The notes under the pieces were generated by a model that saw only the letters and a program-made list of their open reading frames with translations, had not been told where the DNA came from and did no database searches. DNA of 64,000 bases from UBA5972 sp002430125. Its GTDB lineage: Bacteria > Pseudomonadota > Alphaproteobacteria > Rhodobacterales > Rhodobacteraceae. Made by a program: the position numbers and the translations under genes. The stretch spans positions 1 to 64,000 of the forward strand of contig CALBIC010000016.1 in NCBI GenBank assembly GCA_937892915.1, in the 5' to 3' direction. Below, in pieces: positions 16,711 to 25,124 of this stretch (positions are counted from its first letter, which is position 1; every line of letters starts with the position of its first letter).

Positions 16711-16911
16711 ACCTCGGTCTGGACAATGCAAAAGTCCCGCGTTAAATCGTTGACCATGAGACAGCAAACCACATGCGCCACGTCGCGACGCCGACGCTGA
16801 ATTAACCACCGCACCCAAGCGCGCGGTTTTGCTGTCGTTTCCCCTTGCTATTATTTGACTCGCCGCTGACTTTACGTCACATCAAAGGCTTCCACGCGAA
16901 AGGCTCCTCCG

Positions 16912-18090
16912 ATGATTTCTGCCGTTCTTCCCACCTATGCGCGCGCGCCAATGTCTTTCGTCAAAGGCGAAGGGTCCTGGTTGATCGAGGAAAATGGTCA
17001 GCGATATCTTGATCTTGGCGGTGGAATTGCCGTCACCTCGCTGGGTCACGCGCATCCGAAACTGGTTCAGGCGCTGAAGGATCAGGCGGAAAACCTGTGG
17101 CATACATCGAACCTTTACCGGATTCCCAATCAGGAAAAGCTGGCGGAAAAACTGGTGGCCGAAACCTTCGCTGACACGGTTTTCTTCACCAATTCCGGCG
17201 CCGAGGCGATGGAATGTTCGATCAAAATGGCGCGGAAGTATTTCAGCCATCACGACATGCCGCAGCGCACCAAGATCATTGCCTTTAAAGACGCGTTCCA
17301 TGGCCGCACCCTTGGCACCATCGCCGCTGCCGGGGGCGAGAAACTGCTGAAAGGCTTCGGCCCACAACTGGCCGGGTTCATCCACGTACCGTTCGGCGAT
17401 CTTGCGGCTGTTGCGGCGGCAATTGATGATGAAACGGCGGCCATATTGATTGAACCGGTGCAGGGCGAAGGCGGCATTATTTCGGCTGACGATACCTTCC
17501 TGCGCGGCTTGCGCGCACTGTGTGACGAACACGGCTTGTTGCTGATTATGGATGAAATTCAATGCGGTATGGGCCGTACCGGGCGATTGTTTGCGCATGA
17601 ATGGTCGGGCGTTACCCCCGATATCATGGCCGTCGCGAAAGGCATCGGCGGCGGCTTTCCACTGGGGGCCTGCCTTGCCACAGAACGCGCCGCGGCCGGC
17701 ATGGTTTCAGGCACGCACGGGTCAACTTATGGCGGCAATCCCTTGGCCTGTGCGGTTGGTAATGCGGTGGTTGATATCATCGCTGATAAGGCGTTTCTGG
17801 CCGGGGTGAACCGTAAAGCCGGGCTGTTTCGCCAGAAACTCGAAGGCCTTGTCGCCGCCCATCCAGACGTGTTCGAAGGTGTGCGCGGCCTTGGCCTGAT
17901 GATTGGCTTGGTCTGCAAAATCCCAAATCTGGATGTGGTCAAGGCAGGATATGACGAATTTGTCCTGACCGTTCCCGGCGGTCAAAACGTTATCCGCTTA
18001 TTGCCCGCCTTAACCATATCCGACGACGAAATCGCCGAGGCGGTTCACCGTCTGGATGCCGCCGCCAGCAAGGTCGAAGCCACCTTATGA
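16912..18090 (+). CDS. argD: Acetylornithine aminotransferase
   Basis: A PLP enzyme converting N-acetylglutamate semialdehyde to N-acetylornithine in arginine synthesis; it often also serves as succinyl-diaminopimelate aminotransferase. The 392 residues show LDLGGGIAVTSLGHAHP, FFTNSGAEAMECSIKMARK, AFHGRTLGT and the PLP-binding VAKGIGGGFPLGA lysine near residue 243. The stop overlaps the argF start by four bases (ATGA), so translation is coupled and the two genes form an arginine operon. The 201-base region upstream (16711-16911) shows no gene and must hold the promoter. Confidence 0.95.
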   Translation: MISAVLPTYARAPMSFVKGEGSWLIEENGQRYLDLGGGIAVTSLGHAHPKLVQALKDQAENLWHTSNLYRIPNQEKLAEKLVAETFADTVFFTNSGAEAMECSIKMARKYFSHHDMPQRTKIIAFKDAFHGRTLGTIAAAGGEKLLKGFGPQLAGFIHVPFGDLAAVAAAIDDETAAILIEPVQGEGGIISADDTFLRGLRALCDEHGLLLIMDEIQCGMGRTGRLFAHEWSGVTPDIMAVAKGIGGGFPLGACLATERAAAGMVSGTHGSTYGGNPLACAVGNAVVDIIADKAFLAGVNRKAGLFRQKLEGLVAAHPDVFEGVRGLGLMIGLVCKIPNLDVVKAGYDEFVLTVPGGQNVIRLLPALTISDDEIAEAVHRLDAAASKVEATL

Positions 18091-19013
18091 CCCATTTCCT
18101 TGATATCGACGCAACCTCCAGTGCTGACTTACGCAAAATCCTGAATTCCGCGCAGATGATGAAATCCGCCCGCGCGGGCCGCCCCAAAGGTATGCCCGAC
18201 GATGAAACCCCGCTGGCGGGGCATATCGTTGCGCTGATTTTTGAAAAACCATCGACCCGCACCCGGGTCAGTTTTGATGTCGGCGTGCGCCAGTTGGGCG
18301 GGCAGACGATGATCCTGTCGGGCACTGATATGCAACTTGGGCACGGCGAAACCATCGCCGATACCGCGCGCGTCCTCAGCCGTTATGTCGATCTGATCAT
18401 GATGCGCACGTACGACGAAGACACGCTGCACGAAATGGCCGAATATGCCACTGTGCCGGTGATCAACGGGCTGACCAACCGCACCCATCCCTGTCAGATC
18501 ATGGCAGATGTGATGACATTCGAAGAATTTCACGGGCCTATTGCCGGCAAAAAAGTTGTCTGGTCAGGAGACGGTAACAATGTCTGTGCGTCGATGATCC
18601 AGGCCGCCGGGCAACTGGGCTTTGATTTCACCTTTACCGGCCCCGGCACCCTTGATCCGGTCGCCGAACTGCTGGGGGATGCGCGCAAAAAAGGCGCAAA
18701 AATCAGCATTGAACGTGATCCCCACAAGGCGGTGCAGGGGGCAGATTTGGTGATGACCGATACCTGGGTGTCGATGCATGACAGCCAGTCGTCGCGCGAA
18801 CGCCGCCACAACCAATTGCGCCCCTATCAGGTAAATGCCGCGTTGATGCAGACCGCCGGACCACAAGCGGTTTTCATGCATTGCCTGCCTGCCCATCGCG
18901 ACGAGGAGGTCACCTCCGAGGTGATGGACGGTCCGCAATCGGTGGTCTGGGACGAGGCGGAAAACCGGCTGCACGCCCAAAAGGCGATCATGCGGCACTG
19001 TCTGGGGCTGTAG
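18087..19013 (+). CDS. argF: Ornithine carbamoyltransferase
   Basis: The enzyme forms citrulline from ornithine and carbamoyl phosphate. The 308 residues carry the carbamoyl-phosphate signature FEKPSTRTRVSFDVG (about 52-66), the motif HPCQIMAD and the ornithine-binding HCLPAHRDEEV near residue 268. All catalytic motifs are intact and length is normal. It overlaps argD by four bases. Downstream, 77 bases carry a short GC dyad before the convergent pobA end. Confidence 0.96.
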   Translation: MTHFLDIDATSSADLRKILNSAQMMKSARAGRPKGMPDDETPLAGHIVALIFEKPSTRTRVSFDVGVRQLGGQTMILSGTDMQLGHGETIADTARVLSRYVDLIMMRTYDEDTLHEMAEYATVPVINGLTNRTHPCQIMADVMTFEEFHGPIAGKKVVWSGDGNNVCASMIQAAGQLGFDFTFTGPGTLDPVAELLGDARKKGAKISIERDPHKAVQGADLVMTDTWVSMHDSQSSRERRHNQLRPYQVNAALMQTAGPQAVFMHCLPAHRDEEVTSEVMDGPQSVVWDEAENRLHAQKAIMRHCLGL

Positions 19014-19053
19014 CTGCCTGCTGAACGGCATCACCCACCGCAGACCATGAAGG

Positions 19054-19081
19054 CCTCCGGCGGAGGTATTTCAAAAGGATT
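19054..19081. repeat. Intergenic dyad between argF and pobA (diverged member of the palindrome family)
   Basis: CCTCCG (19054-19059) and CGGAGG (19061-19066) are followed by TATTTCAAAAGGATT. The arrangement of a GC dyad plus TATTT-purine tail resembles copies A, C, D and E elsewhere in the window. It lies between convergent genes and could terminate both. Confidence 0.45.
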
Positions 19082-19089
19082 AAAGCCGT

Positions 19090-20262
19090 TTAAAACGGCA
19101 ATCCGACATAGTTTTCGGCCAGTGACGTCAGCGCAGCTTCGGAGCTGAACAGATATTCCAGATCGGTGTCCTGCAATTTGTCTTCGTACGGGATGTTGCC
19201 CGGCAGTTTGTGCAGCAAGGTGGTCATCCACCAACTGAACCTTTGCGCCTTCCAAATCCGTGCCAACGCCTTTTCGCTGTAATTTTCCAGCCCGGTATCA
19301 TCGCCTTTTTGATAGTGATCGACCAAGGCGTGATAGAGGTAATATATATCACTGGCCGCAGAGTTCAGCCCGCGCGCACCGGTTGGCGGCACGATATGCG
19401 CCGCGTCCCCTGCCAGAAACAGATTGCCATAGCGCATCGGTTCCGCCACGAAACTGCGCAGCGGCGCGATTGATTTTTCTATGCTCGCTCCGGTTTCAAG
19501 GTTCGCCGCAACATCCGAGGGCAGGCGTTTTTTCAACTCGGCCCAAAAGGCATCGTCTGACCAGTCTTCAACTTTATCAGTCAGCGGCACCTGAATGTAA
19601 TACCGGCTGAGAACCTGACTGCGTAACGAGCACAACGCGAACCCGCGGGCATTCTTGGAATAGATCAATTCAGGCGAAACCGGTTTGGTGCGGCTGAGAA
19701 CCCCAAGCCAGCCAAACGGATAAACCTTTTCGTATTCGCGCAAAATATCAGACGGGATCGCCTTGCGGCTTGGCCCATGAAAACCGTCAGCCCCAATGAT
19801 GTAATCACACGCGATCCGGTGGTCCTTGTCACCCAGACGGTAGGTGATCGAGGGGGTGGCGGATTTAAGATCATGCAAGGCCACGTCATCAACATTGTGA
19901 ATAACCTTGCCATCCATCCGCGCCCGGGCATCATAAAGATCGCGAGTCAGTTCCGTCTGGCCATAAACAACCACCGAATTGCCGCCGGTATGACCCGCCA
20001 GATCAACCCGGCGTTTGGTTTCGCCATTGGCGATATAAAAACCGTCGTGGATTTCGCCTTCGGCATCCATCCGTTCACCGCATTGGGCCTCGCGCATCAA
20101 TTCCGCAAAACCATGTTCCAGAACACCAGCGCGAATGCGCCCCAGAACATAATCGCGGCTGTGTTTCTCCAGTACGATATTGTCGATGCCTTTAAGGTGT
20201 AAAAGTTGTGACAGCATCAGGCCCGACGGGCCGCCGCCGATGATACCAACTTGGGTTTTCAT
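19090..20262 (-). CDS. pobA: 4-hydroxybenzoate 3-monooxygenase
   Basis: A FAD-dependent hydroxylase that makes protocatechuate from 4-hydroxybenzoate with NAD(P)H and oxygen. The 390 residues show the FAD motif GIIGGGPSGLMLSQLL, then GRIRAGVLEHG near residue 42, the DG motif region CDYIIGADGFHGPSRKAIP, and LFLAGDAAHIVPPTGARGLN near residue 280. Length equals that of known PobA. It is the last gene of the seven-gene leftward operon, 19 bases behind ligB. Thus the pathway entry enzyme is co-transcribed with the ring-cleavage steps. Confidence 0.95.
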   Translation of the reverse strand: MKTQVGIIGGGPSGLMLSQLLHLKGIDNIVLEKHSRDYVLGRIRAGVLEHGFAELMREAQCGERMDAEGEIHDGFYIANGETKRRVDLAGHTGGNSVVVYGQTELTRDLYDARARMDGKVIHNVDDVALHDLKSATPSITYRLGDKDHRIACDYIIGADGFHGPSRKAIPSDILREYEKVYPFGWLGVLSRTKPVSPELIYSKNARGFALCSLRSQVLSRYYIQVPLTDKVEDWSDDAFWAELKKRLPSDVAANLETGASIEKSIAPLRSFVAEPMRYGNLFLAGDAAHIVPPTGARGLNSAASDIYYLYHALVDHYQKGDDTGLENYSEKALARIWKAQRFSWWMTTLLHKLPGNIPYEDKLQDTDLEYLFSSEAALTSLAENYVGLPF

Positions 20263-20281
20263 ATTAAGGTTCCTTTAAGGT

Positions 20282-21130
20282 TTATGCCGCGCATTCCAGC
20301 AACATCGTGCCGGCACCGGTATTGCTGATCGGGATATGATAGTTCTGATGCAGCGGAGTCACCTTGTCGCCAAGTGCGCCGCGCATCATCATCCACATCA
20401 AAAACTCGGTCCCCTGCGCACCAGCCTGTTTGACCAATTCGTAGCGTGAAATTTTGGTCAGCTCCTCGGGTGCAGTGACGATCTTGTCCATGCACATCCG
20501 GTCAAACTCCTTGTTGATAAACCCGGCGCGCTCCCCATCAAGCTGGTGGCTTAACCCACCGGTGCCAAGAACAACCACTTTGATATCAGCAGGATACGAC
20601 AAAATCGCCTTGCGCAAAGCCTTGCCGAAATCAAGCGCCCGTTTCAGGGTCGGGATCGGATGTTGCACGGTATTCGCGCTGATCGGAATGGCGCGCGGCA
20701 TGTCGGCATTATGGGGTGCCCCCGGCCAGAACAATTGCATCGGCACGACAAAACCGTGATCCACGGCCAGTTCCTGACAGGAGGTTATGTCAAATTCCGC
20801 AGCCACCATTTCCTCAATAATATGCCACGAAATTTTTGCGTCACCGGGAAACGGATCAAGTTTGGGAATGCCCCAGCCTTCATCTTCGTTGCGGTATTCA
20901 TGCGCCGCCCCAATCGCGAAAGTTGGCATTTTATCAAGGAAAAACCCCAACCCGTGATCATTATAAATATTGATCACAACGTCAGGCTTATTGGCCGCCA
21001 GCCATTTATGGATCGGTGGATAGCCATCAAAAAACGGCTTCCAATAGGGGTCTTCAAACGCTTTATTGGCAATCGCGTTGCCAACGGCGGGGATGTGGGA
21101 TGTGGTGATGCCACCAAGGATCTGTGCCAT
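20282..21130 (-). CDS. ligB: Protocatechuate 4,5-dioxygenase beta subunit (first copy)
   Basis: The catalytic subunit of the class III extradiol dioxygenase that opens protocatechuate between C4 and C5 using Fe(II). The 282 residues keep the metal ligands H12, H59 and E240, and the active-site histidines H125 and H193, matching H12, H61, E242, H127 and H195 known in Sphingobium LigB. Start ATG 21130 lies one base beyond the ligA stop; an upstream ATG at 21145 would overlap ligA. It forms the complex with LigA encoded just upstream. It should make 4-carboxy-2-hydroxymuconate-6-semialdehyde. Confidence 0.93.
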   Translation of the reverse strand: MAQILGGITTSHIPAVGNAIANKAFEDPYWKPFFDGYPPIHKWLAANKPDVVINIYNDHGLGFFLDKMPTFAIGAAHEYRNEDEGWGIPKLDPFPGDAKISWHIIEEMVAAEFDITSCQELAVDHGFVVPMQLFWPGAPHNADMPRAIPISANTVQHPIPTLKRALDFGKALRKAILSYPADIKVVVLGTGGLSHQLDGERAGFINKEFDRMCMDKIVTAPEELTKISRYELVKQAGAQGTEFLMWMMMRGALGDKVTPLHQNYHIPISNTGAGTMLLECAA

Positions 21131-21131
21131 G

Positions 21132-21491
21132 CTATTTCCCCGCATCCAGAAGTTTCTGTTTGAACTGATCCGTTGTCATGCCGGTTTGCTGGGCACCCAC
21201 ATCCTGAACCGAAAGCTTGTAAATTCCGGCGAATTTCGCAAGGTAATAGATATTACCGCCCGCCGCGATCATCTCCAGAACAGTGGCGTTGCGGCAGGCC
21301 TGTTTTTGCGCCTCATTAAGGTCGAACTTATCGAAATAAGCCTCAGGGTTGGCCAGATATTCATCCCGCGCCTCAGCGGCGTTAAAGCTGTAACACATCT
21401 TGTTCAGCTGATAGCCTTTCATGGCCTGTTCGCCGTCAAACAGGGTCGTGCCCGCAATCGGGGTATGGTGGTCGAAATGTGCCAATTCCAT
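21132..21491 (-). CDS. ligA: Protocatechuate 4,5-dioxygenase alpha subunit (first copy)
   Basis: The small helical subunit that covers the LigB active site. The 119 residues show GTTLFDGEQAMKGYQLNKMCYSFNAAEARDEYLANPEAYF (here split: GTTLFDGEQAMKG and YQLNKMCYSFNAAEARDEY) and MIAAGGNIYYLAKFAGI, typical of the LigA family. Length is normal. The N-terminal MELAHFDHHTPIA is the usual extension. The stop is directly adjacent to the ligB start, so expression is coupled. The 18 bases to ligI contain AGGAGGCC as ribosome site. Confidence 0.93.
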   Translation of the reverse strand: MELAHFDHHTPIAGTTLFDGEQAMKGYQLNKMCYSFNAAEARDEYLANPEAYFDKFDLNEAQKQACRNATVLEMIAAGGNIYYLAKFAGIYKLSVQDVGAQQTGMTTDQFKQKLLDAGK

Positions 21492-21509
21492 TCGTGGCCT
21501 CCTTTCGGA

Positions 21510-22385
21510 TTACGCCCAATAAAGGCGCATCGGGTTGTCGATGAGCAGCTTTTGCTGCTTGTCCTGTTCAGGGGCAATTAGCGGAATGAAATCAACCAAC
21601 TGACCGTCGTCGGGCATGTGGGATTTCATGTTAGGATGTGGCCAGTCGGTGCCCCAAAGCACACGGTCCGGGAAGGTCGAAACCACCTCGGCAGCATAGG
21701 GGATGACGTCGCTGTAAGGCGGGCCGGAAATGCTCAGGCGTTCTGGGCAGGTGACCTTGGACCAGATGTTTTCGTTATCCGCCATCAGGTTCACGAAACG
21801 GCGCCAATCGGGGTGATTTGTACCCTTGGCCACGTCAGGGCGGCCCATGTGATCGACCACGATGATGCCCGGCAGTCGGCGCAGAAACGGCGTCAGTTCC
21901 TCCAGATCGGCGGTTTCGAAATAGACCACGATCGACCAGCCGAATTGTTGGATTTTTTCAGCGATGCCGATGAACACCTCTTTTGGCGTGGCATCGACCA
22001 GCCGCTTGACGAAGTTAAACCGCACGCCGCGCACACCGGCTGCATGCATCTCAGCCAACTCGGCCTCGGTAATGTCAGTGCCAACCGTGGCCACACCCCG
22101 CGCCCGTTCGCCAGCCGCCCGGCAGGCATCCATCAAAGCGCGGTTGTCTTTACCGTGGCAGGTGGCCTGTACGATGACATTGCGCTCAAACCCCAGAAAA
22201 TCGCGCAATTCAAACAGCTTATCCTTGCCCGCATCACACGGCGTATACTTGCGTTCAGGCGCAAACGGGAAGGTGCCCGCCGGTCCAAACACATGGCAAT
22301 GCGCATCCACCGCGCCTTTGGGCAGGATGAGATCCGGTTTCTTCGGGTTTTGGTGAAAGACCAGCCAATCAGCGTCCATGTTCAA
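21510..22385 (-). CDS. ligI: 2-pyrone-4,6-dicarboxylate hydrolase
   Basis: Hydrolyses 2-pyrone-4,6-dicarboxylate (PDC) to 4-oxalomesaconate. It belongs to the amidohydrolase superfamily (COG3618) but, like characterised LigI, needs no metal. The 291 residues include GAVDAHCHVFGPAGTFPFAPERKYTP (split GAVDAHCHVFGPAG and TFPFAPERKYTP), IVVDHMGRPDVAKG and LWGTDWPHPNMKSHMPDD, all diagnostic of LigI. The start overlaps the galD stop by four bases, so translation is coupled. Confidence 0.94.
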   Translation of the reverse strand: MNMDADWLVFHQNPKKPDLILPKGAVDAHCHVFGPAGTFPFAPERKYTPCDAGKDKLFELRDFLGFERNVIVQATCHGKDNRALMDACRAAGERARGVATVGTDITEAELAEMHAAGVRGVRFNFVKRLVDATPKEVFIGIAEKIQQFGWSIVVYFETADLEELTPFLRRLPGIIVVDHMGRPDVAKGTNHPDWRRFVNLMADNENIWSKVTCPERLSISGPPYSDVIPYAAEVVSTFPDRVLWGTDWPHPNMKSHMPDDGQLVDFIPLIAPEQDKQQKLLIDNPMRLYWA

Positions 22386-23443
22386 TCCTGTCCATCAAAA
22401 ACCACCCCATCCATCAGCTTGCGCGCCGTCCTGAGGATCGCCGCCGCGCGCACGCTGTCGTCAGCATCAAGCGTCGCCACCACGGTCATTTCCCCGCTCG
22501 GATGTTCAATCGCCAGACTGCGCGTCGCACCATCGCCGCGCGCCGCCAGCGTATAAGCAGGACTGCCTTTCAGCAAACAAGCGGTGGCGACCGAAACTGC
22601 GCCCAAGACGCCGATGGTCTTGTGACAGCGATGCGGAATGAAAGTGCGGGTGGAAATCGCGCCACCGTTCTGCGGCGCTGAAACCATCGTCATTTTCGGC
22701 ACTGTTTTATCACGCACATCTCCGAGGTTCATTAACGGACCGGCTTGCAGCCGGATGACTTCCAGCTGCTGGCGCAGCGGTTGGTTCTGCTCAAGATCGT
22801 GCGGAGATTCCAACCCTGTAATGCCCAGATCCGCCGCCAGCATGACCACGCAGGGCATACCGTTATCAATCAACGTGGCATTGATCCCGTCGATCCGGTC
22901 AACCACATTACCGGTCGGCAACAGCGCCCCGCAAGATGACCCGGCGGTGTCCTTAAACTCGATCGGCACCGGTGCTGCGGTTCCCGGCACGCCATCAATC
23001 CGCGCCGAGCCTGAATAGCGCACGCGTCCGCCCGGCGTTTCAACCGTGGCGACGCCAATCTGGCCAGTGTTTTCCATATAGATGGTCACCGGCGTGATCC
23101 CGTCCCTGGTCGCCACCAACCCACGTTCAATCGCAAATGGACCGACGCCCGCCAGAATATTCCCGCAATTCTGCGCATCGGTTACAATCGCCTGATCAAC
23201 GAAGACCTGCAAAAACAGATAGTCCACATCAACGCCATCCCGCGCCGATTTCGCAACCACGGCCACCTTGCTGGTCAATGGATCAGCCCCGCCCATCCCG
23301 TCGATCTGGCGACTATCCGGACTGCCCATCACGCCAAGCAAAAACCTATCCCGCGCCGCGACATCACCCGGCAGATCAGCGGCCAGAAAATACCCGCCTT
23401 TCGAGGTCCCCCCCCGCATCCACATGCAGCGCGCCTCAGCCAT
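22382..23443 (-). CDS. galD: 4-oxalomesaconate tautomerase
   Basis: Interconverts keto and enol 4-oxalomesaconate tautomers before hydration. The 353 residues belong to the PrpF/diaminopimelate epimerase fold: MWMRGGTSKGGYFLAADLPG at the start, DAQNCGNILAGVGPFAIE with one catalytic Cys near residue 92, and GSSCGALLPTGN with the partner Cys. These fit GalD rather than the aconitate isomerase PrpF. The start lies after a GC hairpin pair separating it from ligK (see 23461-23550). It overlaps ligI by four bases. Confidence 0.9.
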   Translation of the reverse strand: MAEARCMWMRGGTSKGGYFLAADLPGDVAARDRFLLGVMGSPDSRQIDGMGGADPLTSKVAVVAKSARDGVDVDYLFLQVFVDQAIVTDAQNCGNILAGVGPFAIERGLVATRDGITPVTIYMENTGQIGVATVETPGGRVRYSGSARIDGVPGTAAPVPIEFKDTAGSSCGALLPTGNVVDRIDGINATLIDNGMPCVVMLAADLGITGLESPHDLEQNQPLRQQLEVIRLQAGPLMNLGDVRDKTVPKMTMVSAPQNGGAISTRTFIPHRCHKTIGVLGAVSVATACLLKGSPAYTLAARGDGATRSLAIEHPSGEMTVVATLDADDSVRAAAILRTARKLMDGVVFDGQD

Positions 23444-23460
23444 GAACAGACTCTTTTCCC

Positions 23461-23550
23461 ATCATAGTTTCAAAAATACTCTCGGGGGAGGTCTGGAGGG
23501 GGCAGACAGCCCCCTCCAGCCCGGTCTGGCGGAATGAAATTCCGTCAGAC
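23461..23550. repeat. Compound palindromic element inside the lig operon (copy C)
   Basis: The element holds the 21-bp word (23461-23481, minus orientation), a perfect 11-bp stem CTGGAGGGGGC / GCCCCCTCCAG (23493-23503, 23509-23519; 5-base loop) and a second stem with 11 of 12 pairs (23524-23535, 23539-23550; loop GAA) that overlaps the ligK stop codon. It lies between ligK and galD in one operon. It may reduce readthrough or protect the ligK message end. Confidence 0.7.
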
Positions 23551-24237
23551 ATATTTCAAGCCCTTCGCCGCCAGGCGTGGACGCATGTCATAGATATCAA
23601 GCCCCAGTTCACCCGCCTCAAACCGCGCACGCTTGTCGCCTTCATTGGCCTCGCGCGTCTGTGCTGCCGCCAAAACTTCCACCGCTTCGGCGCGGCGCAC
23701 AACGCAAACACCGTCGTCATCGGCGATAATAACGTCCCCCGGATAAATCAGCGCATCCGCACAGACGACGGGAATATTGACCGACCCGAGGCTTTCCTTG
23801 ATCGTGCCTTGCGCATGCACGGCCCTGGACCAGACCGGAAAGTCCATTTCCGCCAGATCACGTAAATCCCGCACCCCGGCATCAATCACCATGCCAACAC
23901 AGCCACGCGCCTTGGCGCTGGTGGCCAGCAGATCGCCAAAATATCCGGCGTTTGACGGCGTGATCGTGCCCAGCACCATGATATCACCGGGCTGCAACTG
24001 TTCAATCGCCACATGGATCATCCAGTTGTCACAGCGTGGAGCCAGGATCGTCAATGCCGAGCCGGCCACACGCGCGCTGCGATAAATCGGGCGCATATAA
24101 TCCGCCAACAAGCCTTTGCGCCCCTGTGCTTCGTGAACCGTGGCAACCCCGCAGGCGGCCAGACCGTCGATCACTGCCTGATCGACCCGCTGAATGCTCT
24201 GCACCACAACGCCGATTGTACCTGCCGGATAGCTCAT
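23545..24237 (-). CDS. ligK: 4-carboxy-4-hydroxy-2-oxoadipate aldolase/oxaloacetate decarboxylase
   Basis: Last step of the pathway: cleaves 4-carboxy-4-hydroxy-2-oxoadipate to pyruvate and oxaloacetate. The 230-residue protein is of the RraA-like class II aldolase family. It has GSALTILAPRCDNWMIHVAI, FGDLLATSAKARGCVGMVID and AGVRDLRDL with the Arg/Asp pair that binds substrate and metal (Mg/Mn). Length fits LigK/GalC/HMG aldolase. The start overlaps the galB stop by four bases. Its stop codon lies inside a hairpin (23524-23550). Confidence 0.92.
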   Translation of the reverse strand: MSYPAGTIGVVVQSIQRVDQAVIDGLAACGVATVHEAQGRKGLLADYMRPIYRSARVAGSALTILAPRCDNWMIHVAIEQLQPGDIMVLGTITPSNAGYFGDLLATSAKARGCVGMVIDAGVRDLRDLAEMDFPVWSRAVHAQGTIKESLGSVNIPVVCADALIYPGDVIIADDDGVCVVRRAEAVEVLAAAQTREANEGDKRARFEAGELGLDIYDMRPRLAAKGLKYV

Positions 24238-24977
24238 GCCAATTCATCCACGGTTTGCGGGAATACCGCCTGAAATCCCTCGGCCTGACGGGCATTGCGC
24301 CCCCCTGACTGGCCGCCGGAATTGCGCCGGAAATGGTTGCCGCGATTCTGCGCCACGTTTGTGTAGAAATCCCACAAATGTTCCTGACCTTGCATACATT
24401 CAATCGCCGCACGCTTTTTGTCCCAGACCTCGGTGATGTCCAGAAACACGTTGGGTTTCCATTCCATCTGTTCGGTCTGGTGCGGCTCGAACAGGTAAAG
24501 CTGCGGCGCGCCCAGCACCTTTTGCCCCGGATTATGCCCCCAGGCCTGTGCGATCATCCGGCATTCCAGCGCGAACTGCGTCGTGTTCATATGGTCGGTA
24601 TTGTAAGGATCCCATTTGGAATGGCTCATCATCCATTTTGGTTGCACAGCGCGGATCACATCGACCATCCGGTCCTTCGCCTCGCGCCCCAGATCAAGCG
24701 GATAGTCACCCAGATCAAAGAACTGAATATCGTGCACGTCCAAGGCTTTGGCGGCGTTTTCCGCCTCACGGCGACGCTCGGTCTTGACCTTTTCAAGGGT
24801 CATGCCGTCGAGTTTCCACAGCTTGGCACTTTCGCCGCGTTCGCCGTAAGACAGGCACACCACGGTCACTTCATAGCCAAGTTTCTGGTGCAAGGCGATT
24901 GCCCCACCAGCGCGCCAAACGAAATCGGCGGAATGCGCCGAGATTACAAGCGCGGTTTTTGTGTCTGCCATCGTCAT
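24234..24977 (-). CDS. galB: 4-oxalomesaconate hydratase, PIG-L/LmbE type
   Basis: Adds water to 4-oxalomesaconate, giving 4-carboxy-4-hydroxy-2-oxoadipate. The 247-residue protein has a zinc site of the LmbE type: VISAHSADFVWRAGGAIALHQ (AHxxD near residue 14-18) and DPYNTDHMNTTQFALE. It thus belongs with Pseudomonas GalB and not with the amidohydrolase LigJ of sphingomonads. It is the first gene of the leftward operon and is divergent from the LysR gene, so the operon promoter lies between 24978 and 25124. Confidence 0.9.
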   Translation of the reverse strand: MTMADTKTALVISAHSADFVWRAGGAIALHQKLGYEVTVVCLSYGERGESAKLWKLDGMTLEKVKTERRREAENAAKALDVHDIQFFDLGDYPLDLGREAKDRMVDVIRAVQPKWMMSHSKWDPYNTDHMNTTQFALECRMIAQAWGHNPGQKVLGAPQLYLFEPHQTEQMEWKPNVFLDITEVWDKKRAAIECMQGQEHLWDFYTNVAQNRGNHFRRNSGGQSGGRNARQAEGFQAVFPQTVDELA

Positions 24978-25088
24978 GTTCCTGTGCTTTCGGGGATGCC
25001 GCCCCGGATAAGTTAACTTGCCAGCGATACTGGAGGTGCGCGCGGCAATTGCCTATTTCAAATGCCTTTCCAAGCCATAAGTTTTGGC

Positions 25089-25094
25089 TATACT
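25089..25094 (+). promoter_or_regulatory. Possible -10 element of the tandem-HTH LysR gene
   Basis: TATACT at 25089-25094 would place the transcription start near 25101. No convincing -35 is seen, as is common for activator-dependent promoters. If real, it excludes the ATG at 25062 and supports the TTG at 25125. Confidence 0.3.
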
Positions 25095-25124
25095 CAGCCG
25101 CAAATCCAACGGAAAACCGATGCT

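Noticed and set aside
21618..22556. Long plus-strand frame opposite ligI
   Set aside because: LigI on the minus strand has full-length motifs; the plus frame has none.
25062..25124. ATG 25062 as start of the tandem-HTH LysR
   Set aside because: No ribosome site near it, it would add a poorly conserved stretch, and a TATACT element lies downstream of it.
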